Of a stretch of DNA of 41,738 bases, positions 15,611 through 24,624 are shown piece by piece. Location of the stretch: the NCBI GenBank assembly GCA_030641105.1, contig DAOWHZ010000013.1, forward strand, positions 1-41,738. The letters run 5' to 3'. The DNA is from a bacterium (GTDB taxonomy: Bacteria > Patescibacteria > ABY1 > BM507 > VMTK01). The notes beneath the pieces are model-generated. The model searched no databases, was not told the DNA's origin, and worked only from the letters and a program-made list of their open reading frames with translations. Every line of letters starts with the position of its first letter. The first letter of the stretch is position 1. A program made the translations under genes and the position numbers.

Positions 15611-16639
15611 ATGTTTAAAATTATAAAATTTACAATTATTATAATTATTGTCATTTTTGCCATTGTATGTGCTGCTTATTGGCGCGGCATTAATGCATCT
15701 GTTAGTGAAAACGGGCAAGATGTAACTTTTTTAATATCTCAAGGTGAAAGTGTTAAACAAATAGGAGAGAATCTACACAAGGCTGATTTAATAAAATCAA
15801 AATTTTGTTTTAAAGTTTATATTAGGCAAAATAATAAACAAGCAAACCTGCAAGCCGGGGAATATATTTTAAATCCTAATTTATCCATTAAAGAAATCGC
15901 GAATACTCTAGTTGCCGGCCAATCCTTAAGCAAAGAAAAAACTATAAAAATTATTGAGGGATGGAATATAAATGATATTAATAAATATTTGGCAAATAAC
16001 GCAATTATTTCTGAAAATGAATTTACTGAATTAGCAAAATTGGAAATTGGAAATTGGAAATTGGAAATTAATAAACCAAACTTCTTGGATAATGCGCCGA
16101 TTAAAGCTGACCTGGAAGGGTATTTATTCCCTGATACATATAGAATTTTTAAAGATGCTTCTGCTGAAGATATAATTGAAAAAATGCTAACTAATTTTGA
16201 TAAAAAATTAACAGAGGAAATGCGAGTTGAAATTAGCAAGCAGGGCAAGACGATTCATAAAATTATAACATTGGCGTCTTTAATTGAAAAAGAAGTAAGA
16301 ACAGCGGAAGATATGAAAATTGTTTCCGGGATTTTTTGGGACAGGATAAAATATGGCCAAGCGCTTGAATCCTGCGCTACATTAGCATACATATTGGGCA
16401 TTAATAAACCCCAATATACTATAGAAGATACAAAAATTGATTCCCTGTATAATACTTACCAAAATCAAGGCTTGCCGCCAGGGCCAATTTGCAATCCAGG
16501 GATAAATGCAATCAAGGCGGCAATTTATCCAAAATATACAAATTATAATTATTTTCTAAACAGTCCTGATACAGGCGAAACCATTTTTTCCAAAACTCTG
16601 GATGAGCATAATAGGAATAAGGCGAGATATTTAAATTAG
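15611..16639 (+). CDS. mltG: Endolytic murein transglycosylase MltG (YceG-like)
   Basis: Cuts nascent glycan strands next to the membrane, setting chain length. 342 residues: membrane helix (about 6-27), LysM-like segment, then the YceG catalytic domain with the catalytic Glu in LASLIEKEV, and family motifs YLFPDTY, SLYNTYQNQGLPPGPICNPG and KTLDEHN. At about residues 142-155 the stretch KLEIGNWKLEINKP is encoded by tandem copies of TTGGAAA (16036-16070) and looks like an inserted repeat. The TAG stop falls in the TTAAATTAG repeat that starts the next cassette. Confidence 0.93.
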   Translation: MFKIIKFTIIIIIVIFAIVCAAYWRGINASVSENGQDVTFLISQGESVKQIGENLHKADLIKSKFCFKVYIRQNNKQANLQAGEYILNPNLSIKEIANTLVAGQSLSKEKTIKIIEGWNINDINKYLANNAIISENEFTELAKLEIGNWKLEINKPNFLDNAPIKADLEGYLFPDTYRIFKDASAEDIIEKMLTNFDKKLTEEMRVEISKQGKTIHKIITLASLIEKEVRTAEDMKIVSGIFWDRIKYGQALESCATLAYILGINKPQYTIEDTKIDSLYNTYQNQGLPPGPICNPGINAIKAAIYPKYTNYNYFLNSPDTGETIFSKTLDEHNRNKARYLN

Positions 16640-17157
16640 TTAAATTAGTTAAATTAGTTCTTAGTTAAATTAGTTCCATTTATGACTATTAAGAAATTAG
16701 AAGACTTAGAAGCGTGGCAGGAAGCCAGATTATTATGCAAATGGATATATAAATTAACAGAAAGTTATCTAAAGCCAGAAGAATATAATCTAAGAAAGCA
16801 TATGAGAGAAAGCTCAAGAGGAACCGCGTCTAATATCGGAGAAGGTTTTGGCAGATATTTCTTTAAAGAAAATTTAAGATTTTACGGCATTGCTAAAGGA
16901 TGTTTAAATGAAGTAAAAAGCGATTTATACATAAGCCATGATGTCGGCTATGTTAAAGAAGAGATTTTACAGAAATACATTAAACAAGTGAATAAAGTTG
17001 AAGCTAAAATAAATGGCTTAATAAATAATGCTTTAATTCAGATGAGAAAATATGCAAAAAATGTAAAAAGTAAAGATGATGAAAATAAAATAAAGAACTA
17101 ATAACAAAGAACTTATAACAAAGAACGTATTTAACCAATTTAACTAATTTAACTAAT
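16637..17157. repeat. Inverted repeats bracketing the S23 gene
   Basis: TTAGTTAAATTAGTTAAATT occurs at the left (16637 onward) and its complement AATTTAACTAATTTAACTAA at the right (to 17157). A transcript could fold with the S23 gene in the loop, the arrangement of 23S rRNA intervening sequences. Confidence 0.65.
16682..17101 (+). CDS. Four-helix bundle protein (S23/IVP family)
   Basis: 139 residues matching the four-helix bundle family first found in intervening sequences of 23S rRNA: LEDLEAWQEARLL at the start, then MRESSRGTASNIGEGFGRY with the hallmark SIPSNIAEG-like stretch, and FYGIAKGCLNEVKSDLYI. Function unsettled; members form pentamers and some are linked to mobile DNA. Here it is not in rRNA but is bracketed by inverted repeats, so it may be a small mobile unit placed after mltG. 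The Lys-rich tail (about 120-139) goes beyond the usual end. Confidence 0.9.
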   Translation: MTIKKLEDLEAWQEARLLCKWIYKLTESYLKPEEYNLRKHMRESSRGTASNIGEGFGRYFFKENLRFYGIAKGCLNEVKSDLYISHDVGYVKEEILQKYIKQVNKVEAKINGLINNALIQMRKYAKNVKSKDDENKIKN

Positions 17158-17235
17158 AACAAAATCGTGGTATAATAAAATAAATTGATATTACGCAATA
17201 ATAAATTACAAAGAATTTAAATATAAAAATTTTAC

Positions 17236-19608
17236 ATGTTTATTAATAAAGAAAAACAAGAACAAGAAGAAATTAAACCAAGCCAATCATATACTTCACT
17301 AGACCAAGGTGAAAGCAAAAAACCATTTTTTTATAACAAAGAAATATTGGCGGTTATTTTAGTTGCTGTTTTAGCTGTAGGAGGATTTTTTTATTTTATG
17401 TATTTTAAAAAATCAAAATTATGGCCCGCGAAGCCGCCAACAGATCAGACAGCAGATGATCAAGGTTCAGGTGGCGGAAATTTACCGGGCGGTTTAGGCA
17501 ACAACGGAGGAGTTAATGGAAATGGCCTGACAGGAGATGAGCTTAAAGCTGAAAATTTAACTTTTGCCCAATTTTATCAAAAAATAGAAGATGATGATTT
17601 TGATCCTCAACCTAAAAGCTTGGACTTGCCGATTAATGTAAAAATTGATGTAGCTAATTATTATGACATCTCCAGAAAAATTAACATGGATCCTTATATT
17701 GATAAGTTAAACAATGATGGTTTTGCTGTTCTTGATAATCCAATGACGACTGAAGCTGATAATTTTTATAGCGCTTATAATTCATTAAGCGAAAAAGAAA
17801 TTCCTATACTAATAACTAGTGATTTTTTAATTTATTATTACCAAAATACTTTAAAGGATGTATTTAAAGAAATAGAAAAAGATGTTTTTTTTGAAGATTT
17901 ATGGCAAATCAATAAAAATTTTTATAAGATGGCTGATGGCAAGTACAGGGAAAGACACAAAAGAGTCGGCCTGGTTAATGACCCGATTTTAGAAGGGCTT
18001 CGGCTTGAGACAGCCTATTTTGCGGTTGCTCTAAATCTTCTTAAGCCAAAGCCGGATCAAATTACCCAAGAAGTAAGCAGTGATGTTAAATTCACTCAAA
18101 AAGAGGCTGCGGATTTTGAATTCAATCTGCCTGTTTATCTGCAGGAAGATGTGGTTAAAGAAATTGGCTTAATTGCAGGCGCGTTACATTCAGCAAAGTC
18201 TCCCACTCTTCTTTATAATAGAAATTATAAAGAATTTATTGTGCCGGAAGAATATAAAAGCAATGCTAAACTGCATAATTATTTTTTAGCTTCAAAATGG
18301 TTAAATTCAGTTTTCCCTTTGTATTATAAAAGTGATAGTTGCCCCGACTGCCTGCTTGATAAGGATGATTGGCTTATTAATATGATTGCGGCTTGTTCAA
18401 TAGCCAAGGATTTTTCCCAAACGCAGGAATTAAAAAATAAATGGGCAAAAATTTATAAAATCATCTCATTTTTTTCTGGTTTAAGACGAGATTTAACCTA
18501 TTTGCATTATCAAGATAGCTTAATCGATCTTTTTGGCGCTGATTATAAAATTGATGAAATTTTTTCACAAGAAAATGCTTCAAGAGAAGACAATCTGCTT
18601 AAATTACAAGACAGAATTGCCAAATATGAATTTTCTGAAATAGAAGGAAGCATTGAAAGAGACGACTCTACTAAACCGATTTTAGGATTAAGGGTACTGC
18701 AAGAATCATATTGGCCCAATGATTATATTTTTAGGCAATTAATTTATCCTAATGTTGCTTTATATTTAGGTGAGACTAAAAAAAGAAAAAGTAAATCAAA
18801 TTTAATAACTCAATGTTTAAGGGAGGCGTTGAATAATCGCTGTCAAGGAATCGGTTTAGATGTTATTAACCTAATTTATCCAATACCGGAAAGCAATAAT
18901 TATTTTCAAGAAAATACAAATTATCAAAATTATGATAATCAAGCAATTCTGCTAAGAAATCAGTTAGATAATTTTAATTTTGACAGCTGGCATAATAATA
19001 ATTTTTGGATTACTTTAAGTATTGCTGATTTGTTTTTAAATTCTACTCATTCCAGCAGGCCTGATTTTATTGGAAATAATAATTGGCAGGAGAAAAATAT
19101 AAATACTGTTTTAGGCAGCTGGGTTAATTTACAACTGCCGGCTGATAAATTAGCTGGCACCCGGAAAGAAGGTAGCAGTAGTAGCTTAACCATAGCAACG
19201 GCTGGCAATGATTATGATTATATTGAGCAGGATTTAGTAATAGTCAATGAATTGATAGCCAATACTAAAATGCTTTCCCAAATGCTCCAGGCATTAAAAG
19301 TAGTAAAGGATTATGAATATTCAAAATTAAATAGATTAGCGCGGGAATTAGAGGATGTTAAAAAACTTATAAAAAAAGAATTAAATAATGAAATTTTGAA
19401 TTTTGATGATATTCAGATTATTAGCAATTTAACCAAGCAATTTGTTGTTGCGGAAAAGAGCGAGAAGAGTATAAAATTAGAGTTTAAAAATTCTTCTCAA
19501 ATTACCACCGAAAGCATTAATGGCGTTAAATTATTAATTATAGTTTATAACCGTGATGATAAAAAAGTTTTCGCTGTTGGCCCGGTTTTTAATTATCAGG
19601 AAAAATAA
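17236..19608 (+). CDS. DUF3160 membrane-anchored protein
   Basis: 790 residues. A short cytoplasmic start is followed by one membrane helix (about 37-55), a Gly/Asn linker (70-100) and a large outer DUF3160 domain. The family's entry motif is present: NSLSEKEIPILITSDFLIYYY, followed by the helical region with VFKEIEKDVFFEDLW. LNSTHSSRPDF and the QLPADKLAG region follow later. Function is unknown; the family is common in CPR. TATAAT at 17171 gives a possible -10. No obvious partner. Confidence 0.85.
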   Translation: MFINKEKQEQEEIKPSQSYTSLDQGESKKPFFYNKEILAVILVAVLAVGGFFYFMYFKKSKLWPAKPPTDQTADDQGSGGGNLPGGLGNNGGVNGNGLTGDELKAENLTFAQFYQKIEDDDFDPQPKSLDLPINVKIDVANYYDISRKINMDPYIDKLNNDGFAVLDNPMTTEADNFYSAYNSLSEKEIPILITSDFLIYYYQNTLKDVFKEIEKDVFFEDLWQINKNFYKMADGKYRERHKRVGLVNDPILEGLRLETAYFAVALNLLKPKPDQITQEVSSDVKFTQKEAADFEFNLPVYLQEDVVKEIGLIAGALHSAKSPTLLYNRNYKEFIVPEEYKSNAKLHNYFLASKWLNSVFPLYYKSDSCPDCLLDKDDWLINMIAACSIAKDFSQTQELKNKWAKIYKIISFFSGLRRDLTYLHYQDSLIDLFGADYKIDEIFSQENASREDNLLKLQDRIAKYEFSEIEGSIERDDSTKPILGLRVLQESYWPNDYIFRQLIYPNVALYLGETKKRKSKSNLITQCLREALNNRCQGIGLDVINLIYPIPESNNYFQENTNYQNYDNQAILLRNQLDNFNFDSWHNNNFWITLSIADLFLNSTHSSRPDFIGNNNWQEKNINTVLGSWVNLQLPADKLAGTRKEGSSSSLTIATAGNDYDYIEQDLVIVNELIANTKMLSQMLQALKVVKDYEYSKLNRLARELEDVKKLIKKELNNEILNFDDIQIISNLTKQFVVAEKSEKSIKLEFKNSSQITTESINGVKLLIIVYNRDDKKVFAVGPVFNYQEK

Positions 19609-19683
19609 TACAATGCGAATCTATCCCGCAGAATTGCGGGACGAATACCGCGAATTGCGAATATGCGAATAATTATGTTGGGA

Positions 19684-19711
19684 TTGACAGATGATTTAGA
19701 TGTGCTATTAT
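19684..19711 (+). promoter_or_regulatory. Promoter of rplJ-rplL
   Basis: TTGACA (19684-19689), 16-bp spacer, TATTAT (19706-19711). Transcription would start about 19718, a few bases before the L10 leader. Upstream, 19615-19680 holds palindromic CCCGC/GCGGG and GCGAAT words and no gene. Confidence 0.8.
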
Positions 19712-19727
19712 ATTAATATAAAATATT

Positions 19728-19827
19728 TTACCATAGATAGCAGGCATTATAAGACCTGTTGAGGTATTTTTAATATTTAGCTAATATTAGTTAAATAATG
19801 TATCTGTGGTAAACCACGGATTTTTTT
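19728..19827 (+). promoter_or_regulatory. L10 (L10-L12 complex) leader with attenuator
   Basis: CCATAGATAGCAGG then AAGACCTGTTGAGG (19731-19774) matches the ribosomal protein L10 leader pattern, a site where L10-L12 binds its own mRNA. CCATAGATA (19731-19739) can pair with TATCTGTGG (19801-19809), closing the leader. CTGTGG (19804-19809) is also the left arm of a terminator hairpin (19802-19821) with loop TAAA and seven T, so the two forms exclude each other. Confidence 0.75.
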
Positions 19828-19828
19828 A

Positions 19829-20003
19829 CTCCCACAAATCTACAAATTTACTACAAATCTACAAATACAATATTTTTTGTCATCCCGAACTCGCTTGCGA
19901 GTGAGGGATCTGCGACCATGGCTCATCGCTCTTATCACGGTTATAGATCCCTCACTGCTAAAGCAGTTCGGGATGACAAAAAATGGATTTGTTAATTTGT
20001 GGG
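19829..20003. repeat. Foldback type A with a type B element nested inside
   Basis: The outer arms are CTCCCACAAATCTACAAATT (from 19829) and its imperfect complement ending TTAATTTGTGGG (20003). Inside, 19878-19978 is a complete TGTCATCCCGAACTC foldback, with arms ending GTTCGGGATGACA. It lies in the rplJ 5' untranslated region. Confidence 0.8.
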
Positions 20004-20031
20004 TAATAGAAAATTTAAACAAGATAAACCT

Positions 20032-20562
20032 ATGGCAAAGACTAAAGAACAAAAAAAGCAAATTATTAAAGACTTGGCAGACAAAATTAAGAAGTCTAAA
20101 TCAGTTATTTTTGTTAGTTTTGATAAATTAGCCGTTAAAGACAATGAAAATTTGCGCAATGAATTGCGTAAAGAAGATAGTGAATATTATGTTGCTAAAA
20201 AGACATTAATGGATTTAGCGCTTAAAAATTCTGGCATTAAAGATGTGCAAGTAAAAGAATTTGAAGGACAGACAGCGGTAGTGTTTGGATACAAAGATGA
20301 GGTTGCTCCGGCTAAAATCGTGGATAAATTCAAAAAGGACAAAGAAGGGAAAATAGAATTTGTTGGCGGTATTTTGGAGAATGAATTTATTGATGTTGCA
20401 ACAGTTTCTGAATTAGCCAAACTGCCAAGCAAGCCGGAACTTTATGCAAAGATTGTCGGTTCAATTAATGCTCCTGTTTTTGGTTTTGTTAATGTGTTGG
20501 CTGGTAATTTGCGGAGTCTGGTTTATGTTTTAAAAGCTGTTGAAAATAATAAAAATAATTAA
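20032..20562 (+). CDS. rplJ: 50S ribosomal protein L10
   Basis: Forms the base of the ribosomal stalk and carries L12 dimers. 176 residues from ATG 20032 (MAKTKEQKKQIIKDLADKI), the usual length; an upstream in-frame start at 19999 lies in the repeat. Matches include SKSVIFVSFDKL, RNELRKEDSEYYVAKKTLM and the C-terminal helix that binds L12. Feedback by the L10-L12 complex on the leader is expected. rplL follows across a type A foldback. Confidence 0.95.
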   Translation: MAKTKEQKKQIIKDLADKIKKSKSVIFVSFDKLAVKDNENLRNELRKEDSEYYVAKKTLMDLALKNSGIKDVQVKEFEGQTAVVFGYKDEVAPAKIVDKFKKDKEGKIEFVGGILENEFIDVATVSELAKLPSKPELYAKIVGSINAPVFGFVNVLAGNLRSLVYVLKAVENNKNN

Positions 20563-20573
20563 ATAAAATTTAA

Positions 20574-20673
20574 TTCCCACAAATCTACAAATCCTTTCAC
20601 GAATTTACAAATACGAAATAACACGGGTAGTCAATATTTGTAAATTTGTGAGGAGATTTGTTGATTTGTGGGA
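20574..20673. repeat. Foldback element type A
   Basis: TTCCCACAAATCTACAAATC at the left and GATTTGTTGATTTGTGGGAA at the right. The layout, including inner TTTCAC and AAATAACACG, matches the copy at 27380-27479. No ORF. Confidence 0.85.
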
Positions 20674-20684
20674 AAATAAAAATT

Positions 20685-21119
20685 ATGTCAGAAGAAAAAA
20701 AAGAAGAAGCAACTTCTAAAGAAAAAAAAGTGGAGGTGCCTGAAAAATTCAAATCTTTGGTTGAAGAAATTGAAAAAATGTCGGTTATGGATTTAGCGGA
20801 ATTAGTAAAAATTTTAGAAGAAAAATTTGGCGTGTCTGCGGCTGCTCCAGCAATGGCAGCGGCTGGTGTTGTTGCTGCTGGCAGTGAAGCTGCTCCTGCA
20901 GAAGAAAAAACCAGCTTTGATGTTGAGATCACAGAAGCCGGCGGCAATAAAATTGCTGTTATTAAAGCAGTGCGCGCGATTACTGAAGTGGGGCTTAAAG
21001 ATGCTAAGGATTTAGTTGATAGCGCTCCTAAAATAGTTAAAGAAGGTGTTAAGAAAGAAGAAGCAGAAGAAATGAAAAAGAAATTAGAAGAAGCCGGCGC
21101 TAAGGTTACTTTGAAGTAA
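20685..21119 (+). CDS. rplL: 50S ribosomal protein L7/L12
   Basis: Stalk protein that recruits translation factors to the ribosome. 144 residues from ATG 20685. The N-terminal dimerisation part ([20 protein letters not shown]), Ala-rich hinge and C-terminal globular domain ([20 protein letters not shown], then [17 protein letters not shown]) are intact. A charged extension of about 18 residues ([18 protein letters not shown]) precedes the usual start, compared with about 121 residues in E. coli. Co-transcribed with rplJ; a strong terminator follows. Confidence 0.96.
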   Translation: MSEEKKEEATSKEKKVEVPEKFKSLVEEIEKMSVMDLAELVKILEEKFGVSAAAPAMAAAGVVAAGSEAAPAEEKTSFDVEITEAGGNKIAVIKAVRAITEVGLKDAKDLVDSAPKIVKEGVKKEEAEEMKKKLEEAGAKVTLK

Positions 21120-21132
21120 GAGAAATGAAAAA

Positions 21133-21190
21133 AATAAAAAAATAATGAAGGCGACACGTCGACGTGTCGCCTTCTTCATTATTTTTTTAT
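21133..21190. terminator. Bidirectional terminator after rplL
   Basis: AATGAAGGCGACACG pairs with CGTGTCGCCTTC plus TTCATT, extended by A-run and T-run flanks, giving a tail on both strands between convergent genes. The sequence AATGAAGGCGA is shared with the ftsW terminator. Confidence 0.9.
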
Positions 21191-21191
21191 T

Positions 21192-23588
21192 TTACTCTTC
21201 AAAATGTACTCCCTCAACCTCATAAACAGATGTTCCATTTAAAAAATAAATCTTTTTTTCTGCTTCATCAACTGTAAAATCTTGTAAATCAGTAAATTGA
21301 TCGCATTGGTATTGCAGTAAAAATTTACCTGTTTTATCAAAAATTACCAATCTTTGATTGACTGATTCTAAAATATAAATGTATTTCAGTTCAGGTGAAA
21401 CAATTAATTTATCAGGTTGTTCAAGCATTGGTTCAACTATGCCAAGTTTAAAGTCCTGCTCCTGCCCCTTTAAATATTTTAATAATTGCCCATTATTTTT
21501 TAACGCGTAAATATACCCGTCAATAGACATGCTAACCGCGTCAGCTAAATCAGCTTTTTCTTTAAGCCATAATTGTCCACCTGTTAAACCGTCCTGCCCA
21601 ATGTTATAGCGATAAATTTGATTATTTTGTTTATCAAGCAAATATATCCTGTTATTATAGCTAGCCATATCAACAATGTTTCGTTGCTTTTCAGCTGATT
21701 TGATTGTTAAATCAGTTATTTCTTTTGTTTCGGTGTTGAGTTTAATCATACTGCCCAAATTGAAATAATAGACATTATTATTCTTATCAACAACTGGATA
21801 TTTTAATTGGTTAATAGGCAGCTTAAGATCAGTGATGGCGGTAATTAAATTATCAGCTAAATTTAAACTGTAAATTGATTCTTGTTGAGAATCACCAGTG
21901 TAAATTATGCCACTGATTAAAATCAAATTAACTGGTTGAGCATTGCTATTTAAATTAGTAAAATCAGCTAATTCAGTTGGTGATTGAATTTTAATAATAC
22001 GCCTTATTTTTTCTAACTGTTGCTGGTATTTTTCAGTGAATTGATCAAACTGTTTAATTTGTTCCGTGCCTTCTTGCGGCAATTGAGCTAGTAATTTTTT
22101 AATTTCATCAAATAATTTTTTAGCAGTTGCTTCATTATTATAAAGCAAGCTGGCTTCCACTTGATTTTGTTTTTGCTCAATTAAATTAATTAAGTTAGTA
22201 TAAGTTTGATCTTTGGTTATTTTTTTATTTTTTAAATTTAAAACAAATAAATTCTGCGCCAAAAATAGCAAGCAAACAGCAGCTATTATAATTAATACTT
22301 TATTTTTTTTACTTAAATTTTTAAACCACTTTGTAGATTGACTTAATATATCAGCAAATGAATATTTAAGGTTGGTTATTTTTTTAATTAATTTAAATTT
22401 GCAAACACTATATGATTCATTTAATTTATCTTTGTTAGTAATTGTTTTAAAGAAATAAAATATAAAGTTAATAAAATAAAGGATAATATTTTTTATTAGT
22501 TGGCCTATTTTTTTAAACGATAACCAGCTAGTTGCTCTTTTGAATAATATTTTATCTCTTAACCCCGAATATTCGGAATCATCCTTGGTGAACTTAATGA
22601 ATTTAGTATTAATTTTTGCAAGTAATTTGCCGGGAGCAGCAGGCCATTTTTGGGATTTCACTATCCCGGATGGGGTTAATAATTTCTCCGTGGTTTCTTC
22701 AGTAGTATTTAAACTATCAAATGAAGCTTGAGTAGAGCTTGTTGGAATTTTTTGACTTAGCTCAACTTTTTCAAATCCAGTTGTATTTTTAACAATAATA
22801 CCGAGAAAAGAAACATAGGCATTAATTTTGCTCAGCATATTTTTTATTTGTTCAACAGCGCTGGCAGGAGGTAAAGTGGTAATAATATCAATTAATTGCT
22901 TATTTGATAAATATTCCGGTAAAGTTTCATTAGTGAAGATAAAATAGCCACTGCGGGGAATAGTGCCGCTAATTACATTGGTAAATAATTTGGTCAGGCT
23001 GAATTGTTTCCTGTAAATGCCTGTTTCAGCCTGCTGTGTCACATCAACTATTTTATATTTATCCCGCGCTTTGTTAACGCTCTGTTGATTGGCCTGTTTG
23101 TTTTTATAAACCCCGCACCGCTTTTTAGATTCATCCACAAATTGATTTTCACAATGTTTTGGCGCGGGGTAAATAAGCAGGGCCTTATTTTTACCAATAT
23201 TAGAAAAATGCAAGCAGTTTTTGTAAATTATCCCGGCTGTAATGTTAATTAATTTAGGATCAAGCTTTATTTTTTCATTCTGCAGAAACTCAATAAAATT
23301 TTTATTGGTTTTAGCCAATGCTGATTCAAAAATATGTTCAACCTTCAAGGTGCTGATTTTTTCCCGTAAAATTATTTTTTCATTTTGATAATAATTATGA
23401 TTTAAATTATCAATCAAGAAATTAATAATTTTTAAACCATCGCTTTTTTTTGATTTGATTTCAATTAAGCTAAATAGTTTACCGGCCAAAGCTTCTTTAT
23501 TGGCATCAGGCTGAGCAACAAAAACTTCACTGATTGTATCAGCTTTTCGTTTTGGCGTTAATATTAATTGGGCTATTTTATATCTCAT
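21192..23588 (-). CDS. PP2C-like pseudophosphatase, membrane helix and beta-propeller protein
   Basis: 798 residues. The N-terminal third (about 1-268) follows the PP2C fold order: an early beta pair, NITAGIIYKNCLHFSNIGKNKALLIY where active enzymes have GDSR, then SGYFIFTNETLPEYLSNKQL and a final FLGIIVK strand. The metal-binding Asp residues are not where expected, so it is probably inactive. A hydrophobic patch lies at 366-384, a membrane helix at 430-450, a coiled coil about 460-530, and NHL/propeller-like repeats at 540-798. The type is common in CPR; function unknown. It may sense inside and bind outside. Confidence 0.65.
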   Translation of the reverse strand: MRYKIAQLILTPKRKADTISEVFVAQPDANKEALAGKLFSLIEIKSKKSDGLKIINFLIDNLNHNYYQNEKIILREKISTLKVEHIFESALAKTNKNFIEFLQNEKIKLDPKLINITAGIIYKNCLHFSNIGKNKALLIYPAPKHCENQFVDESKKRCGVYKNKQANQQSVNKARDKYKIVDVTQQAETGIYRKQFSLTKLFTNVISGTIPRSGYFIFTNETLPEYLSNKQLIDIITTLPPASAVEQIKNMLSKINAYVSFLGIIVKNTTGFEKVELSQKIPTSSTQASFDSLNTTEETTEKLLTPSGIVKSQKWPAAPGKLLAKINTKFIKFTKDDSEYSGLRDKILFKRATSWLSFKKIGQLIKNIILYFINFIFYFFKTITNKDKLNESYSVCKFKLIKKITNLKYSFADILSQSTKWFKNLSKKNKVLIIIAAVCLLFLAQNLFVLNLKNKKITKDQTYTNLINLIEQKQNQVEASLLYNNEATAKKLFDEIKKLLAQLPQEGTEQIKQFDQFTEKYQQQLEKIRRIIKIQSPTELADFTNLNSNAQPVNLILISGIIYTGDSQQESIYSLNLADNLITAITDLKLPINQLKYPVVDKNNNVYYFNLGSMIKLNTETKEITDLTIKSAEKQRNIVDMASYNNRIYLLDKQNNQIYRYNIGQDGLTGGQLWLKEKADLADAVSMSIDGYIYALKNNGQLLKYLKGQEQDFKLGIVEPMLEQPDKLIVSPELKYIYILESVNQRLVIFDKTGKFLLQYQCDQFTDLQDFTVDEAEKKIYFLNGTSVYEVEGVHFEE

Positions 23589-23635
23589 AAATTCGCGTAA
23601 CGCATAACGTGAAATAAATTTTGAAATAAATTTTG

Positions 23636-23664
23636 TTGACCAATGCTGTATTATATTATACTAT
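23636..23664 (+). promoter_or_regulatory. Promoter of the 23803 regulator
   Basis: TTGACC (23636-23641), 17 bp, TACTAT (23659-23664); an overlapping TATACT sits at 15 bp. The spacer also holds inverted CGTAACGCATAACG words near both gene starts (23595-23610, 23770-23797). Confidence 0.6.
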
Positions 23665-23802
23665 ATAAATAATAAGTAATCAAAGTTTATGTTAAAATAT
23701 TTTTAATTTTAGAAATATAAGCAAATAACATTAAGTGTGTAACGCATAATACTAAATGTGTAATAAAGTATCCCGTTACGCGTTACGCGTTATGCGAAAA
23801 AT

Positions 23803-24522
23803 ATGTTAGAAAAATTATTTGGCTCTTGTTCAAGAGTAAAAATATTAAATTTATTTTTACTTAATCCCGAAGAAAAATTTTATATTAGAGAGTTATCGCG
23901 CAAATTAAAATTGCAGCTTAATTCAGTGCGCAGAGAATTAGAGAATTTAGAAAAATTCGGCATATTGATATCCAGCATTAGCACAGGCGAAGAAGGCGAA
24001 AATAAACTTATTTTTTCTGTGGCGGATAAAAAGAGCAAGCCTGCATTCATCCCGCTAAACGGGACTATGGCGGGCAGGCCCTCCTTCGCCAAGGCTATGG
24101 CGGACAGGCCCTCCTTCGCTAAAGCTACGGCGGGCAAGCAGGAGAAAAAATATTATCAAGTTAATCCTGATTTTATTTTATTTGAAGAAATTAAATTTTT
24201 AATTATGAAAGCCCAGATTTTATATGAAAGAAGTTTTATTAATAAATTAGAAAAAATAGGCAAAGCAAAACTTTTAATCCTAACTGGTATTTTCGTCAAC
24301 AATTCAGACTCACCAATTGATCTATTGCTGGTTGGACGATTTAGCAAAACTAAATTAACTAAATTGATTAGCGAGCTGGAAAATGAATTAAGCAAGGAAA
24401 TAAATTATACTTTAATGGACAGCAAAGAGTTTAAATACAGAAAAGATATCACTGATATATTCTTATATGGTATTTTAGAGGGAAAGAAAATTGTAGCGAT
24501 TAATAAAACAGGGGTGAGTTGA
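23803..24522 (+). CDS. Winged-helix transcriptional regulator with nucleotidyltransferase-like C-terminal part
   Basis: 239 residues. The start MLEKLFGSCSRVKILNLFLL and IRELSRKLKLQLNSVRRELENLEKFGIL form an ArsR-like winged helix (1-75). The C-terminal half (ILTGIFVNNSDSPIDLLLVG) resembles a degenerate MNT-type nucleotidyltransferase domain, with no usual GS motif. Between them, residues about 80-113 (RPSFAKAMADRPSFAKATAG) are encoded by a tandem 30-bp palindromic repeat, an obvious in-frame insertion. TGA stop, and a terminator follows. Target genes unknown. Confidence 0.7.
   Translation: MLEKLFGSCSRVKILNLFLLNPEEKFYIRELSRKLKLQLNSVRRELENLEKFGILISSISTGEEGENKLIFSVADKKSKPAFIPLNGTMAGRPSFAKAMADRPSFAKATAGKQEKKYYQVNPDFILFEEIKFLIMKAQILYERSFINKLEKIGKAKLLILTGIFVNNSDSPIDLLLVGRFSKTKLTKLISELENELSKEINYTLMDSKEFKYRKDITDIFLYGILEGKKIVAINKTGVS
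24076..24135 (+). repeat. Two tandem 30-bp copies of the TTCGC-AAGGCTATGGCGG element
   Basis: AGGCCCTCCTTCGCCAAGGC with TATGGCGGAC (24076-24105) is followed by AGGCCCTCCTTCGCTAAAGC with TACGGCGGGC (24106-24135). A third partial copy precedes it (24058-24075). Thirty bases keep the frame, and each copy encodes RPSFAKAMAD or RPSFAKATAG. Confidence 0.9.
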
Positions 24523-24590
24523 CCCCGCGCCTTTTGGACAGTTTTTTAATAATATTGAACACATTCTGCCCAAAAGGCGCGGGGTTTATT
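24523..24590 (+). terminator. Terminator after the regulator
   Basis: CCCCGCGCCTTTTGG (24523-24537) pairs perfectly with 24570-24584, followed by TTTATTTTT. The loop of 32 bases is long. Confidence 0.85.
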
Positions 24591-24624
24591 TTTACAAATG
24601 TTATTTAATAATGTAAACAATATT

